From assembly GCF_003999975.1 (NCBI RefSeq), contig NZ_RJAC01000003.1, forward strand, positions 62,001 to 126,000: DNA of 64,000 bases, given 5' to 3'. This document shows, one piece after another, positions 53,771 through 62,575 of the stretch. This stretch comes from Actinoplanes solisilvae (lineage in GTDB: Bacteria; Actinomycetota; Actinomycetes; Mycobacteriales; Micromonosporaceae). Both the position numbers and the translations under genes were made by a program. Numbering within the stretch: position 1 is the first letter of the stretch; each line of letters starts with the position of its first letter. The notes below the pieces were generated by a model. It was not told where the DNA came from. It saw only the letters and a program-made list of their open reading frames with translations, and did no database searches.

Positions 53771-53827
53771 AACGCGCACCGGAAGAACGCGCACTGAAAG
53801 AACGCGCACTGAAAGAACGCGTACCAA
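53771..53827. repeat. Short tandem repeat (15-base unit, nearly four copies)
   Basis: AAGAACGCGCACTGA is repeated exactly at 53783-53797 and 53798-53812, with degenerate copies before (from 53771) and after (to 53827). It lies between the convergent tautomerase and IclR genes and is non-coding. A related CGCGTACCAA motif recurs at 53869. Confidence 0.7.
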
Positions 53828-53893
53828 GAGGGCGTTCCGCAGCGCGCGCCGAGAGAGGGTCACGGCAGCGCGTACCAAAGGGGAGAAAGAAAC

Positions 53894-54706
53894 TCAGCGC
53901 AGCAGACGGTTGTCGCGCATCGCGGACAGGCGCGCCTTCACGCTCAGCAGGGTTTCGATGATGAAGTCCTCGCGGCCCTTGCCGAGGCGGCTGATCGGGA
54001 CGGCGACGCTCAGCGCGTCCACCGATCGGCGCGAGAAGGGCAGCGCCACGCCGAAGCAGCGCACACCGAGGCAGGACTCCTCGCTCTCCTCCGCATAGCC
54101 GAGCTCGGCGGCCTTGTCGATGATCGCCAGCAGGGCGTTCCGGTCTGTGATCGTCTGCGAGGTGAGCGCCTTGATCTGGCCGGGGACCAGGGTGTCGCGA
54201 ACGTCTTCGGGCATCTCGGCGAGCATCGCCCGGCCGAGGGCCGTGGTGTAGGCGGGTAGACGGCGGCCGACGGCTGAATACATGCGCAGCGGGTGCTTGG
54301 ACTCGCGCTTGGCGGTGTAGATGACCTCCGCGCCTTCGAGGCGGCCCAGGTGCACCGTCTCTTCGGTGGCCGTTGCGATCTCGTCCATCACGGCGCCGGC
54401 CCGCGACAGCACCGGGTCGCCGTCGAGGTAGGCGGAACTGACCGTCAGGGTGTGTACGCCGAGCCGGTAGACGCTGCCGGTCTGGTCGGTGTCGAGCCAT
54501 CCGCGGGCGCACATCGTACGTAGGAGCGCGTGCAGGCTGCTTTTCGGAATGCCGAGTCGCGTGGCCAGTTGCAGCTGGGTCCCGGGTCCGTTGGCGGCGA
54601 TGTCGTCCAGCACGTCGAGGACGCGCGCAGCCGACTTGACCTGCGAGGTGGCGGAGCCGCCGTTGACCGTCTTCTCCGTGTCCACCAAGGCCTCCTCGTC
54701 ATTCAT
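53894..54706 (-). CDS. IclR-family regulator of the uronate operon
   Basis: 270 residues. N-terminal winged helix (about 22-85) with TQLQLATRLGIPKSSLHALL, then the IclR effector domain with VHLGRLEGAEVIYTAKRES, AYTTALGRAMLAEM and the C-terminal FGVALPFSRRSVDALSVAVP segment. KdgR-type members sense 2-keto-3-deoxygluconate; that effector is inferred from the operon. Divergent from kduI, with palindromic operators in the 145-base gap. Confidence 0.9.
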   Translation of the reverse strand: MNDEEALVDTEKTVNGGSATSQVKSAARVLDVLDDIAANGPGTQLQLATRLGIPKSSLHALLRTMCARGWLDTDQTGSVYRLGVHTLTVSSAYLDGDPVLSRAGAVMDEIATATEETVHLGRLEGAEVIYTAKRESKHPLRMYSAVGRRLPAYTTALGRAMLAEMPEDVRDTLVPGQIKALTSQTITDRNALLAIIDKAAELGYAEESEESCLGVRCFGVALPFSRRSVDALSVAVPISRLGKGREDFIIETLLSVKARLSAMRDNRLLR

Positions 54707-54772
54707 GGGTCGCGGTCGCGAAGAAGCACCACACTACAGCACGGTTCACATAGAGGGACTGACTTCCACCCC

Positions 54773-54839
54773 TTGACCTGTGATCGGCGCCATAGGTATG
54801 GTCGCCCTCAGTTCACGTAGCTGAACCAGGTTCACGAAC
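54773..54839 (+). promoter_or_regulatory. kduI promoter with downstream IclR operators
   Basis: TTGACC (54773-54778), 18-base spacer, TATGGT (54797-54802). Immediately after the expected start of transcription come GTTCACGTAGCTGAAC (54811-54826, GTTCA/TGAAC arms) and GTTCACGAAC (54830-54839). A half-site GGTTCACATA lies near 54744, toward the IclR gene. The arrangement fits repression of the catabolic operon and autocontrol. Confidence 0.6.
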
Positions 54840-54851
54840 GAGGAGAAGGTT

Positions 54852-55667
54852 TTGATTGAGGTTAGGTATTCCGCATCTCCGTCAAGCGTGGAGACGGCGA
54901 CGACCGCGGACCTGCGAAAGAACTTTCTCGTGGAGGACCTGTTCCGCGCCGGCGAGGTGCGCGGCGTGTACACCCATGACGACCGCCTGGTCGTCGGCGG
55001 AGCGGTTCCCGGCGCCGGTCAGCTCGAACTGCCCGCCTGGGACGTGCTCGGCGTTCCGTCCCACCTGACCCGCCGTGAGCTGGGCATCATCAACGTCGGG
55101 CAGTCAGGCCACGTGCTCGTCAACAATGAGAAGTTCGAGCTCCGCCACCTCGACGGCCTGTACGTCGGCCGGGGCAACGAGGTGGTCTTCGCCGGTTCCG
55201 ACGCCGCGTTCTACTTCGTCTCCGCTCCGGCGCACGCGACCTATCCCACCACCCCGCTGACCCACGCGGAGGTCGAGCCGGTCAAGCTCGGCACGCCGCA
55301 GGGCGCGAACGAACGCAGCCTGTACCGCTATGCCTGGGGTCAGGAGCTGGAGACGTCGGTCCTCCAGTTCGGCGTGACCGTCATCGCCGACGGCTCGGTG
55401 TGGAACACCTTCCCGCCGCACCTGCATGACCGCCGCACCGAGGCGTACCTGTACCTCGACCTTGACGAGAACGACCGGGTCTTCCACCTGATGGGCAAGC
55501 CCGGCGCCGCCCGCCACCTCGTGGTGCGCAACCGTGAGGTCGTCATCTCGCCGCCGTGGTCGATCCACTCGGGCGTCGGCACCGGCCCGTACGCCTTTGT
55601 CTGGGCGATGGGCGGCGAGAACAACGACTACACGGACCTGAGCGCGGTAGCGCTGGAAGACCTGTGA
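54852..55667 (+). CDS. kduI: 5-dehydro-4-deoxy-D-glucuronate isomerase
   Basis: 271 residues, TTG start with GAGGAGAAGG upstream. KduI fold throughout: LRKNFLVEDLF, GGAVPGAGQLELP, RELGIINVGQSG, HLDGLYVGRG, and the metal-site region TFPPHLHDRRTEAYLYLD with late WSIHSGVGTGPYAFVWAMGGEN. Converts 4-deoxy-L-threo-5-hexosulose uronate to 3-deoxy-D-glycero-2,5-hexodiulosonate, using zinc. First gene of the operon. Confidence 0.95.
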   Translation: MIEVRYSASPSSVETATTADLRKNFLVEDLFRAGEVRGVYTHDDRLVVGGAVPGAGQLELPAWDVLGVPSHLTRRELGIINVGQSGHVLVNNEKFELRHLDGLYVGRGNEVVFAGSDAAFYFVSAPAHATYPTTPLTHAEVEPVKLGTPQGANERSLYRYAWGQELETSVLQFGVTVIADGSVWNTFPPHLHDRRTEAYLYLDLDENDRVFHLMGKPGAARHLVVRNREVVISPPWSIHSGVGTGPYAFVWAMGGENNDYTDLSAVALEDL

Positions 55668-56419
55668 CGTCGCCGTTCGACCTGCACGGTCGCCGCGCCG
55701 TGGTGACCGGCGCCGGCCGCGGCATGGGACAGGCCATCGCCCTGGGGCTGGCCGGGGCGGGCGCCGACCTCGTCCTGCTGGGCCGGCCGGGAGCCCAGTC
55801 GTGTACCCGGGACCAGGTGGCCGATCTCGGCCGTGCGGTGGAGGTCGTCGACCTCGACGTCAGCGATCATGAGGCCGTCGAGCGGGCCGCGGCCGAGGTG
55901 AACAGCAACGGCCAGGTGGACGTCCTGGTCAACAACGCCGGCATCATCGATCGCCACGACTCGGTGGACGTGAGCCGCCAGTCGTGGAACCGCGTCATGG
56001 ACATCAACCTCAACGGCCTGTTCTTTCTCTGCCAGGCATTCGGGCGCCCGATGGCCGAGCGAGGACACGGCAAGATCGTCAACATCGCCAGCCTGCTGTC
56101 CTTCCAGGGCGGCGTCCGGGTGGCGTCGTACGCCGCCAGCAAGCACGGCGTCGCCGGTGTCACCAAGGCCCTGGCGAACGAATGGGGCCCGCGGGGTGTG
56201 CAGGTCAACGCCATCGCGCCCGGCTACATCGCCACCGACAACACGACTGCGCTCCGGGCCGACCCCGACCGTTCCCGGTCGATCCTCGAACGCATCCCCG
56301 CCGGCCGCTGGGGAGAGGCCTCCGACATCGCCGGAGCCGCTGTCTTCCTGAGCTCGGCCGCCGCCGACTACGTCAACGGTCACGTCCTGGCCGTCGACGG
56401 AGGGTGGCTGGCCCGCTGA
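55664..56419 (+). CDS. kduD: SDR oxidoreductase, 2-dehydro-3-deoxy-D-gluconate 5-dehydrogenase
   Basis: 251 residues, GTG start in a GTGA overlap with kduI. Cofactor loop TGAGRGMGQAIA (about 13-24), NNAGI, catalytic Ser in NIASLLSFQ and the YAASK pair, and VNGHVLAVDGGW at the end. Position after kduI makes reduction of 3-deoxy-2,5-hexodiulosonate to 2-keto-3-deoxygluconate the likely reaction; the SDR assignment is firm, the substrate comes from context. Confidence 0.9.
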   Translation: MTSPFDLHGRRAVVTGAGRGMGQAIALGLAGAGADLVLLGRPGAQSCTRDQVADLGRAVEVVDLDVSDHEAVERAAAEVNSNGQVDVLVNNAGIIDRHDSVDVSRQSWNRVMDINLNGLFFLCQAFGRPMAERGHGKIVNIASLLSFQGGVRVASYAASKHGVAGVTKALANEWGPRGVQVNAIAPGYIATDNTTALRADPDRSRSILERIPAGRWGEASDIAGAAVFLSSAAADYVNGHVLAVDGGWLAR

Positions 56420-56516
56420 CCCTGGCCGCCACCGCATCACGACCGTACGAAATGACGCCTCTTCTGTTTGGGCCACCGCGCCGGACTCTCCGGCACCGAA
56501 GAACTGAGGTCAGTTG

Positions 56517-57590
56517 ATGAGAATCGCAGCCATACTGAGCCTGTCCCTCACCGCCGCCGTCCTAGCCGGATGCTCCGAGCAGCAGGCCGGCGCAGGAGAC
56601 GACACGGCCGCCGCCTCGGGCGCTTGCGAGGCGTCGAAGGTCCGGCTGGTGGGTCAGGTCCGCAACGAGTCCAACCCGTACGAGGCCTCGTGGCTGGCCG
56701 GTGGCGACGCCTTCGCCAAGTCGGTCGGTCTCACGCAGGAACGCCTCACCTACGGCGGCGACTCCACCAAACAGCAGGAGCAGATCAGCCAGATCCTGGC
56801 CGGCGACACCAAGTGCCTGGTCATGAACGTGCTGCCGAACGGTGACTCGGACACCGCACCGATCGTCAAGGGCGCCGACAAGGCCGGTGCCTACCTGGTC
56901 ACGCAGTGGAACAAGCCGGCCGACCTCAAACCGGCCGACTACCAGACGTGGCTCAGCCACATCACCTACAACGGCGTCGAGTCGGGCCAGCAGATCGGTG
57001 ACGCCCTCGCCAAGAAGATCGGCTCGGGAGGCATCATCGCGTTGCAGGGTGTCCTCGACACGGCGGCGGCCAAGGACCGGTTCACCGGTCTCCAGGCGTC
57101 GCTCAAGAACAACCCGGACATTAAGCTGCTGGACCAGCAGGCGGCCAACTTCTCGCGCGCCGAGGCGCTGACGGTCACCAAGACGCTGCTGGCCAAGCAC
57201 GGCAACAAGGTCAAGGGAATCTGGGCCGCCAACGACGACATGGCGCTCGGCGCTCTGGAGGCACTGCAGCAGGCCGGTCTGTCCGGAAAGGTGGCGGTCG
57301 TCGGCATCGACGCCGTGCCGGACGCCGTCACCGCCATCCAGAAGGGCGACATGACCGCCACCGTCTCCAGCGACGGGGCGTGGCAGGGCGGGATCGGCCT
57401 GGCGATCGGTTTCTGCTACGCCACCGGCAAGCTGAAGGTGGCTGACACCGCCGCTGACAACCGGGCGTTCTTCGCCAAGCAGTTCCTCATCACCAAGGAG
57501 AACGCGGCCGACTTCGCCCAGCCCAAGACCGACCCGGCCGACTTCGAATGCGGCAACGTCTTCAACCGTAAGGCCGGGCCCCTGACGTGA
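56517..57590 (+). CDS. Sugar ABC transporter substrate-binding lipoprotein
   Basis: 357 residues from ATG 56517 (GAGGTCAG upstream). Lipobox LAGC with Cys near residue 19. Periplasmic-binding-protein family 1 (ribose/RbsB type): GQVRNESNPYEASWLAGGDAF, QEQISQILAG, AANDDMALGALEAL and VVGIDAVPDAV. In this operon it should bind an oligo-uronate or uronate sugar. It ends inside the start of the permease gene. Confidence 0.92.
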   Translation: MRIAAILSLSLTAAVLAGCSEQQAGAGDDTAAASGACEASKVRLVGQVRNESNPYEASWLAGGDAFAKSVGLTQERLTYGGDSTKQQEQISQILAGDTKCLVMNVLPNGDSDTAPIVKGADKAGAYLVTQWNKPADLKPADYQTWLSHITYNGVESGQQIGDALAKKIGSGGIIALQGVLDTAAAKDRFTGLQASLKNNPDIKLLDQQAANFSRAEALTVTKTLLAKHGNKVKGIWAANDDMALGALEALQQAGLSGKVAVVGIDAVPDAVTAIQKGDMTATVSSDGAWQGGIGLAIGFCYATGKLKVADTAADNRAFFAKQFLITKENAADFAQPKTDPADFECGNVFNRKAGPLT

Positions 57591-58588
57591 CAGTGACATC
57601 CGAGGTCGCCACAGCGCCTCGCCGTAGTTCTCGGCGAGGCGCGTCGTTCCGGGACGCCGGTCCACCGGTCGCGCTGATCGTCATCTTCGCTATGTTCGCG
57701 GCCTTGAGCCCGCAGTTCCGCAGCGTCGACAACGTTCGGAGCATCGTGGACGCGGCTGCCGTGCTCGCCGTCGTGACCTGCGGAATCACGTTCGTGCTGA
57801 TGATGGGGTCGATCGACCTCTCAGCCGCCGGCGTGATGGGCGCCTCCGCCCTGACCGTGTCACTTCTGGTGGCCAACAACCGCAACGACAACGACTTCGG
57901 GTTTCTCGGCATCGTGGTCGCCGTCCTGCTGGGCTGCGCGTTCGGCTCCCTCAGCGGGTTCGCTCTGGTCCTGCTGAAAGTGCCCTCGTTCATGGCTACC
58001 CTGGGGGTGTCGGCCATCGGGCTGGGCGTGGCGACCCTCATGTTCGCCGGCGTCCAGCCCAACATCTCCGACACCATGCTCGAGAGCTGGGCGATCGAGC
58101 GCTTCCTGGGGTTCTCCTATCTCGCCTGGATCGCCGCCGCCTGCATCCTGGTGGGCTGGCTCATCCAGCGCTACACCCGGCTCGGCCGGTACGCCTTCGC
58201 GATCGGCGGCGCCGAGGAAGTACTGACGCTGTCCGGAGTCAAGGTACGGCCGTACAAGGTCGCGGTCTTCACCTTCGCCGGCGCCTTCTACGGGCTGGGC
58301 GGCGTCATGGTGACCAGCCAGCTCGGCGCCGGCCTGGTGCAGGCCGGCAACGGATACGACTTCTCGGCCATCACCGCCGCCGTCGTCGGCGGCACCCTGC
58401 TCACCGGGGGCCGGGGCGGCGTCCTGCACTCCGCCGTCGGTGTCCTGCTCGTCATGGTGCTCACCAACGGTCTCGTGCAGGTCGGAGTCAGCCCCTACTG
58501 GCAGGGCGGGGTCGAGGGCGTCATCGTCGTGGCCGCGGTGGCCGCCGCCGTCATCCCGCAGCGTCGAAGGAACCAGGTGGTCAAATGA
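57587..58588 (+). CDS. Ribose-type ABC transporter permease 1
   Basis: 333 residues, GTG start in a GTGA overlap with the binding-protein gene. Eight to ten hydrophobic helices and the BPD_transp_2 features MMGSIDLSAAGVMG, KVPSFMATLGVSAIGLGVA and the ATPase-contact stretch AIGGAEEVLTLSGVKV. Channel subunit of the sugar importer. Confidence 0.92.
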   Translation: MTVTSEVATAPRRSSRRGASFRDAGPPVALIVIFAMFAALSPQFRSVDNVRSIVDAAAVLAVVTCGITFVLMMGSIDLSAAGVMGASALTVSLLVANNRNDNDFGFLGIVVAVLLGCAFGSLSGFALVLLKVPSFMATLGVSAIGLGVATLMFAGVQPNISDTMLESWAIERFLGFSYLAWIAAACILVGWLIQRYTRLGRYAFAIGGAEEVLTLSGVKVRPYKVAVFTFAGAFYGLGGVMVTSQLGAGLVQAGNGYDFSAITAAVVGGTLLTGGRGGVLHSAVGVLLVMVLTNGLVQVGVSPYWQGGVEGVIVVAAVAAAVIPQRRRNQVVK

Positions 58589-60096
58589 ATGCTCTGGAGG
58601 TCCGCGGCCTGGTCAAGCACTACCCGGGCGTGAAGGCCCTCGACGGCGTCGACCTGGTGGTCCGGCCGCACGAGGTCCTCGGCCTGGCCGGTGAGAACGG
58701 CGCGGGCAAGTCCACGCTGCTCAAGGCGCTGGTCGGCCTGGTCGCCCCGGACAAAGGCCAAATCCTCGTACGCGGTGAGCCCGTCAAACTGCGCAACGTC
58801 GTCGACGCGGCCGACCACGGCATCGGGATGGTCTTCCAGGAACAGTCCCTGGTGCCAAACCTGACCGCCGCGGAGAACATCGTCCTGGGCAGTGAAGGGG
58901 CCGCGGTCCGCCGGGGCGTCTACCGCTGGGACACCATGCGCCGCCTGGCCCAGGAGCAGCTCGACAAAATCGGTTCGAACATCGACCCGCTCGCCCGGAC
59001 GGACACGCTCACCTTCGCCGAACGGCAGATGGTCGAGATCGCGAAGGTGCTACGGATCGAGGAGCGCAGCCAGCATCCGCCGGTCATCATCCTGGACGAA
59101 CCGACCTCGGTGCTCGAGTCGAAGGAGATCGAGACGCTCTTCGCGCAGATCCGCCGGCTGCGCGAATTCGCCTCGGTCGTCTTCGTCTCGCACCGCCTCG
59201 ACGAGGTGCTCGATGTGTGCGACCGCGTGACCGTACTACGCGGCGGCCGGTCGGTCGGTGAGGTCGCCACGGCCGGCGCCGTCCCGCGCGAGCTGCACCG
59301 CATGATGATCGGGTCCACCGGCTCCGACGACCACTACCACGGGAACGCCGCCACACCCGTCGTGTCGGAGCAGCCCCGGCTCTCCGTACGCGGGCTCTCG
59401 GGCCGGTCGTTCCAAGACGTCGACCTGGACGTCGCGGCCGGCGAGATCCTGGCGATCGTCGGCGTGCACGGATCCGGTCGCGAGGACGTCTGCCGCGCCC
59501 TGTTCGGCGCCGAACCGACGACCGCCGGCGAGATCCGGATGGACGGCGCGAAGATCGAACTGCCCAGCACCCGGGCCGCGTGCGCCGCCGGCATCGGCTA
59601 CGTACCGGCCGAACGCAAGGTCGAGGGCATGGTCGGCTCGATGTCGGTGGCCGAGAACATGACCCTGGCCAAACAGAAAGCCCGCTGCACGGGACCCTTC
59701 GTGGCCCCCAGGAAACAGGCCACCCTGGTCGACAGATGGATTCGCCGGCTCTCCATCCGTACGCCGCGACGCGACACCGCCATCGGGCGGCTGTCCGGCG
59801 GCAACCAGCAGAAGGTCGTCCTCGCCCGATGGCTGGTCGGCGGAGACGTACGGCTGCTCCTGCTGGACCACCCGACGCGCGGCCTGGACATCGGCGCCCG
59901 CTCCGAGGTGTACCGGCTGATGCGCGAGCTCGCCTCGAGCGGAGTCGCCACCGTGCTTCTGGCCGACAGCCTCGAGGAGGCCATTGGCATGGCCGACCGC
60001 ATCCTGGTCATGAGCGACGGCCGGGTGACGGCCGAGGTCGCCTGCCCGAACGGCGGCAAGCCGAGCCCGCTGGACCTCGTGAAGGAGATGGTATGA
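58585..60096 (+). CDS. Ribose-type ABC transporter ATPase (two nucleotide-binding domains)
   Basis: 503 residues, ATGA overlap with the permease. First domain: Walker A GENGAGKST, Walker B VIILDEPTS. Second domain (from about 255): degenerate loop GVHGSGRED, typical of RbsA/MglA, VGYVPAERKVEGM, signature LSGGNQQK and LLLLDHPTRGLDIG; in this Walker B the usual Glu is His (DHPTRG), so the second site may not hydrolyse ATP. Powers both permeases. Confidence 0.92.
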   Translation: MNALEVRGLVKHYPGVKALDGVDLVVRPHEVLGLAGENGAGKSTLLKALVGLVAPDKGQILVRGEPVKLRNVVDAADHGIGMVFQEQSLVPNLTAAENIVLGSEGAAVRRGVYRWDTMRRLAQEQLDKIGSNIDPLARTDTLTFAERQMVEIAKVLRIEERSQHPPVIILDEPTSVLESKEIETLFAQIRRLREFASVVFVSHRLDEVLDVCDRVTVLRGGRSVGEVATAGAVPRELHRMMIGSTGSDDHYHGNAATPVVSEQPRLSVRGLSGRSFQDVDLDVAAGEILAIVGVHGSGREDVCRALFGAEPTTAGEIRMDGAKIELPSTRAACAAGIGYVPAERKVEGMVGSMSVAENMTLAKQKARCTGPFVAPRKQATLVDRWIRRLSIRTPRRDTAIGRLSGGNQQKVVLARWLVGGDVRLLLLDHPTRGLDIGARSEVYRLMRELASSGVATVLLADSLEEAIGMADRILVMSDGRVTAEVACPNGGKPSPLDLVKEMV

Positions 60097-61076
60097 GCAC
60101 TTCCGTCGCCATCAAGCCGCCTGTCGAACCCGCGGTCGGCAAGGAGAGGACTCGGCTGACCGGCTTCATGCCGCTCATCGCCCTGGCCGCGCTCATCGCC
60201 GCTTTGACCATCGCCGACCCGGACTTCCTGACCCAGCGCAGCCTGACCGCGGCCGCGCGGACCGCCGCGCCGCTCATCGTGCTCGCCGCGGGGGCGACGC
60301 TCGTCGTCCTCTGCGGCGGCATCGATCTCTCCATCGCGGCGCTGGCCTCGCTGTCGACCGTCTTCCTGGCCCTGTGGATACCGGATCTCGGCGGCCTGGC
60401 CACGCCGGCGGTCATCCTGGTCGCGGCGGTGATCGGCGTGCTGCAGGGCGCAGCGCACGTATTGCTGCGGATACCCTCGTTCATCGTCACCCTCGGCGGG
60501 ATGAGCATCCTCTCGGCGGTCGCCCTCGTCGTCTCCGGTGCCGGCACCGTACGAGTCGTGGACGACTCGACCGTCAAGTGGCTCGACCTCTACGTCGGCG
60601 GCTACGTGCCGATGTCGGTGATGGTCGCGGTCATCGTCGTCGCTCTGATCGCCGTGCTCCTCAAGGTCACCCCACTGCAGAGCTGGGTCTCGGCCACCGG
60701 TTACTCCGAGTCGGCCGCGCGGCTCGCCGGCACGCCCGTCGACCTGGTCAAGATCGGAGCGTTCGCCGTCTCCGGCGCCTGCGCCGGGCTCGCCGCGGTC
60801 ATGCTGGTCTCCCGTCAGTTCAGCGGCGGCCCCACCATGGCCGACAACCTGCTGCTGCCGGCGGTCGCGGCGATCGTCGTGGGCGGCACCGCCATCACCG
60901 GCGGTCACGGCAGCGTGTGGCGAAGCCTCGCCGGCGCGCTCGTCGTGACGCTGCTGCGGGTGGGCCTGCCGATCGTCGGCGTGCCGTCCGCGTACGAGCA
61001 GATCCTGTACGGCGCGATCATCGTCGTCGCCGTCGCTCTCACCCTCGACAAGTCGAAAGTGTCGATCATCAAGTGA
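60093..61076 (+). CDS. Ribose-type ABC transporter permease 2
   Basis: 327 residues from ATG 60093, ATGA overlap with the ATPase. Same family as the first permease: CGGIDLSIAALASLSTVF, RIPSFIVTLGGMSILSAVAL and ATGYSESAARLAGTPV. Two different permeases indicate a heterodimeric channel. The aldehyde dehydrogenase follows after 14 bases. Confidence 0.92.
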   Translation: MSTSVAIKPPVEPAVGKERTRLTGFMPLIALAALIAALTIADPDFLTQRSLTAAARTAAPLIVLAAGATLVVLCGGIDLSIAALASLSTVFLALWIPDLGGLATPAVILVAAVIGVLQGAAHVLLRIPSFIVTLGGMSILSAVALVVSGAGTVRVVDDSTVKWLDLYVGGYVPMSVMVAVIVVALIAVLLKVTPLQSWVSATGYSESAARLAGTPVDLVKIGAFAVSGACAGLAAVMLVSRQFSGGPTMADNLLLPAVAAIVVGGTAITGGHGSVWRSLAGALVVTLLRVGLPIVGVPSAYEQILYGAIIVVAVALTLDKSKVSIIK

Positions 61077-61090
61077 CTGGGAAGGCCACT

Positions 61091-62575
61091 ATGTCTGCTC
61101 TGCTGCCCGCCGTCCGCTCGTTCCTGTCCGCACCCAAGCAGCTGCTCATCGACGGCGAATGGGTGGACGCGAAGGACGGCAGAACCTTCGCCACCGTCAA
61201 CCCGTCGACCGAGGAGGTGCTGGTTCAGGTCGCTCAGGCGTCGGCGGTCGATGTGGACCGCGCGGTGGTGGCGGCTCGCGCTGCGTTCGAGTCTCCCTCG
61301 CCGTGGTCGAAGATGACCCCGCGCGACCGCTCCCACCTTCTGTGGCGCATCGGCGACCTGATCGAAGCCCACGCCGACGAGTTCGCGCAGTTGGAGGCGC
61401 TCGACAACGGTAAGCGCGTCGAAGCGGCCCGCGACGGCGACATCGCCGTCGCGGCCGAGCTCTTCCGTTACTTCGCGGGCTGGGCGACCAAGATGGAGGG
61501 CACCTCCATCCCGATGTCGGTGCCGGGCCGCGAGTTCCACGCGTACACCCGCCGCGAGCCGGTCGGTGTCGTCGCGGGCATCGTGCCGTGGAACTTCCCG
61601 CTGCTGATGGCCTGCTTCAAGATCGTCCCGGCGATCACGGCGGGCAACACCGTCATCCTCAAGCCGGCCGAGCAGACCCCGCTGACCGCCCTGCGCCTCG
61701 GTGAGCTGCTGCTCGAGGCGGGCCTGCCCGCCGGCGTGGTCAACATCCTGCCCGGCTTCGGTGACACCGGGGCCGCGCTGGTGGAGCACGACGGCGTCGA
61801 CAAGGTCGCCTTCACCGGCAGCACCGAGGTCGGCAAGAAGATCGCCGCAGCCGCCTCCACCAACCTCAAGAAGGTCTCCCTCGAGCTGGGCGGCAAGGCC
61901 CCCAACATCATCTTCGACGACGCCGACATCGACGCGGCCATCGCCGGAGCCGTGCTGGGTGGCTACTTCAACGAGGGGCAGTGCTGCGTCAACGGCTCGC
62001 GCCTCTACGTGCAGCGCGGTGTCTTCGATCGGGTCGTCGAGGGAGTGGCCGCGGCGGCTCGCGCGATCAAGGTGGGCGACGGCTTCGACCCGGCCTCGAA
62101 CATGGGCCCCCTGGTCTCCCGGGAGCAGTACGACAAGGTGCTGGGCTACATCCGGGGCGCGGTGCGGGACGGTGCCGTGCTGAACGCGGGAAGCGGCGAC
62201 GCGCTGGGCGACCGCGGTTTCTTCGTGGCGCCGACGCTCATCACCGGCGTCACCGAGCAGATGGCGGTGCAGACCGACGAGATCTTCGGCCCGGTCGTGA
62301 CCGCGATCCCGTTCGACACCGAGGACGAGGTCGTCGCCGCGGCGAACAACACGGTGTACGGGCTCGCCGCCGGTGTCTGGTCGAACAACATCGGCACGGC
62401 TCACCGCGTCGGCGCCCGCCTGCGGGCCGGCACGGTGTGGCTCAACACGTGGCACGCCGACGACGTCACCCTGCCTCGTGGTGGCTTCAAGCAGTCCGGC
62501 TGGGGCCGCGAGCTCGGGTCGTTTGGCCTGGACGACTACACCGAGCTCAAGACCGTCATCGCCGAGCTGCGATGA
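61091..62575 (+). CDS. NAD(P)-dependent aldehyde dehydrogenase
   Basis: 494 residues, full length, with ATG 61091 and AAGG upstream. VVAGIVPWNFPLLMACFKIV and LKPAEQTPLTAL form the cofactor site, ELGGKAPNI carries the catalytic Glu, and NEGQCCVNGSR the catalytic Cys. Substrate unknown: it is not needed for the KDG-KDPG route, so it may oxidise a uronate-derived semialdehyde or glycolaldehyde. Overlaps eda by four bases. Confidence 0.92.
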   Translation: MSALLPAVRSFLSAPKQLLIDGEWVDAKDGRTFATVNPSTEEVLVQVAQASAVDVDRAVVAARAAFESPSPWSKMTPRDRSHLLWRIGDLIEAHADEFAQLEALDNGKRVEAARDGDIAVAAELFRYFAGWATKMEGTSIPMSVPGREFHAYTRREPVGVVAGIVPWNFPLLMACFKIVPAITAGNTVILKPAEQTPLTALRLGELLLEAGLPAGVVNILPGFGDTGAALVEHDGVDKVAFTGSTEVGKKIAAAASTNLKKVSLELGGKAPNIIFDDADIDAAIAGAVLGGYFNEGQCCVNGSRLYVQRGVFDRVVEGVAAAARAIKVGDGFDPASNMGPLVSREQYDKVLGYIRGAVRDGAVLNAGSGDALGDRGFFVAPTLITGVTEQMAVQTDEIFGPVVTAIPFDTEDEVVAAANNTVYGLAAGVWSNNIGTAHRVGARLRAGTVWLNTWHADDVTLPRGGFKQSGWGRELGSFGLDDYTELKTVIAELR

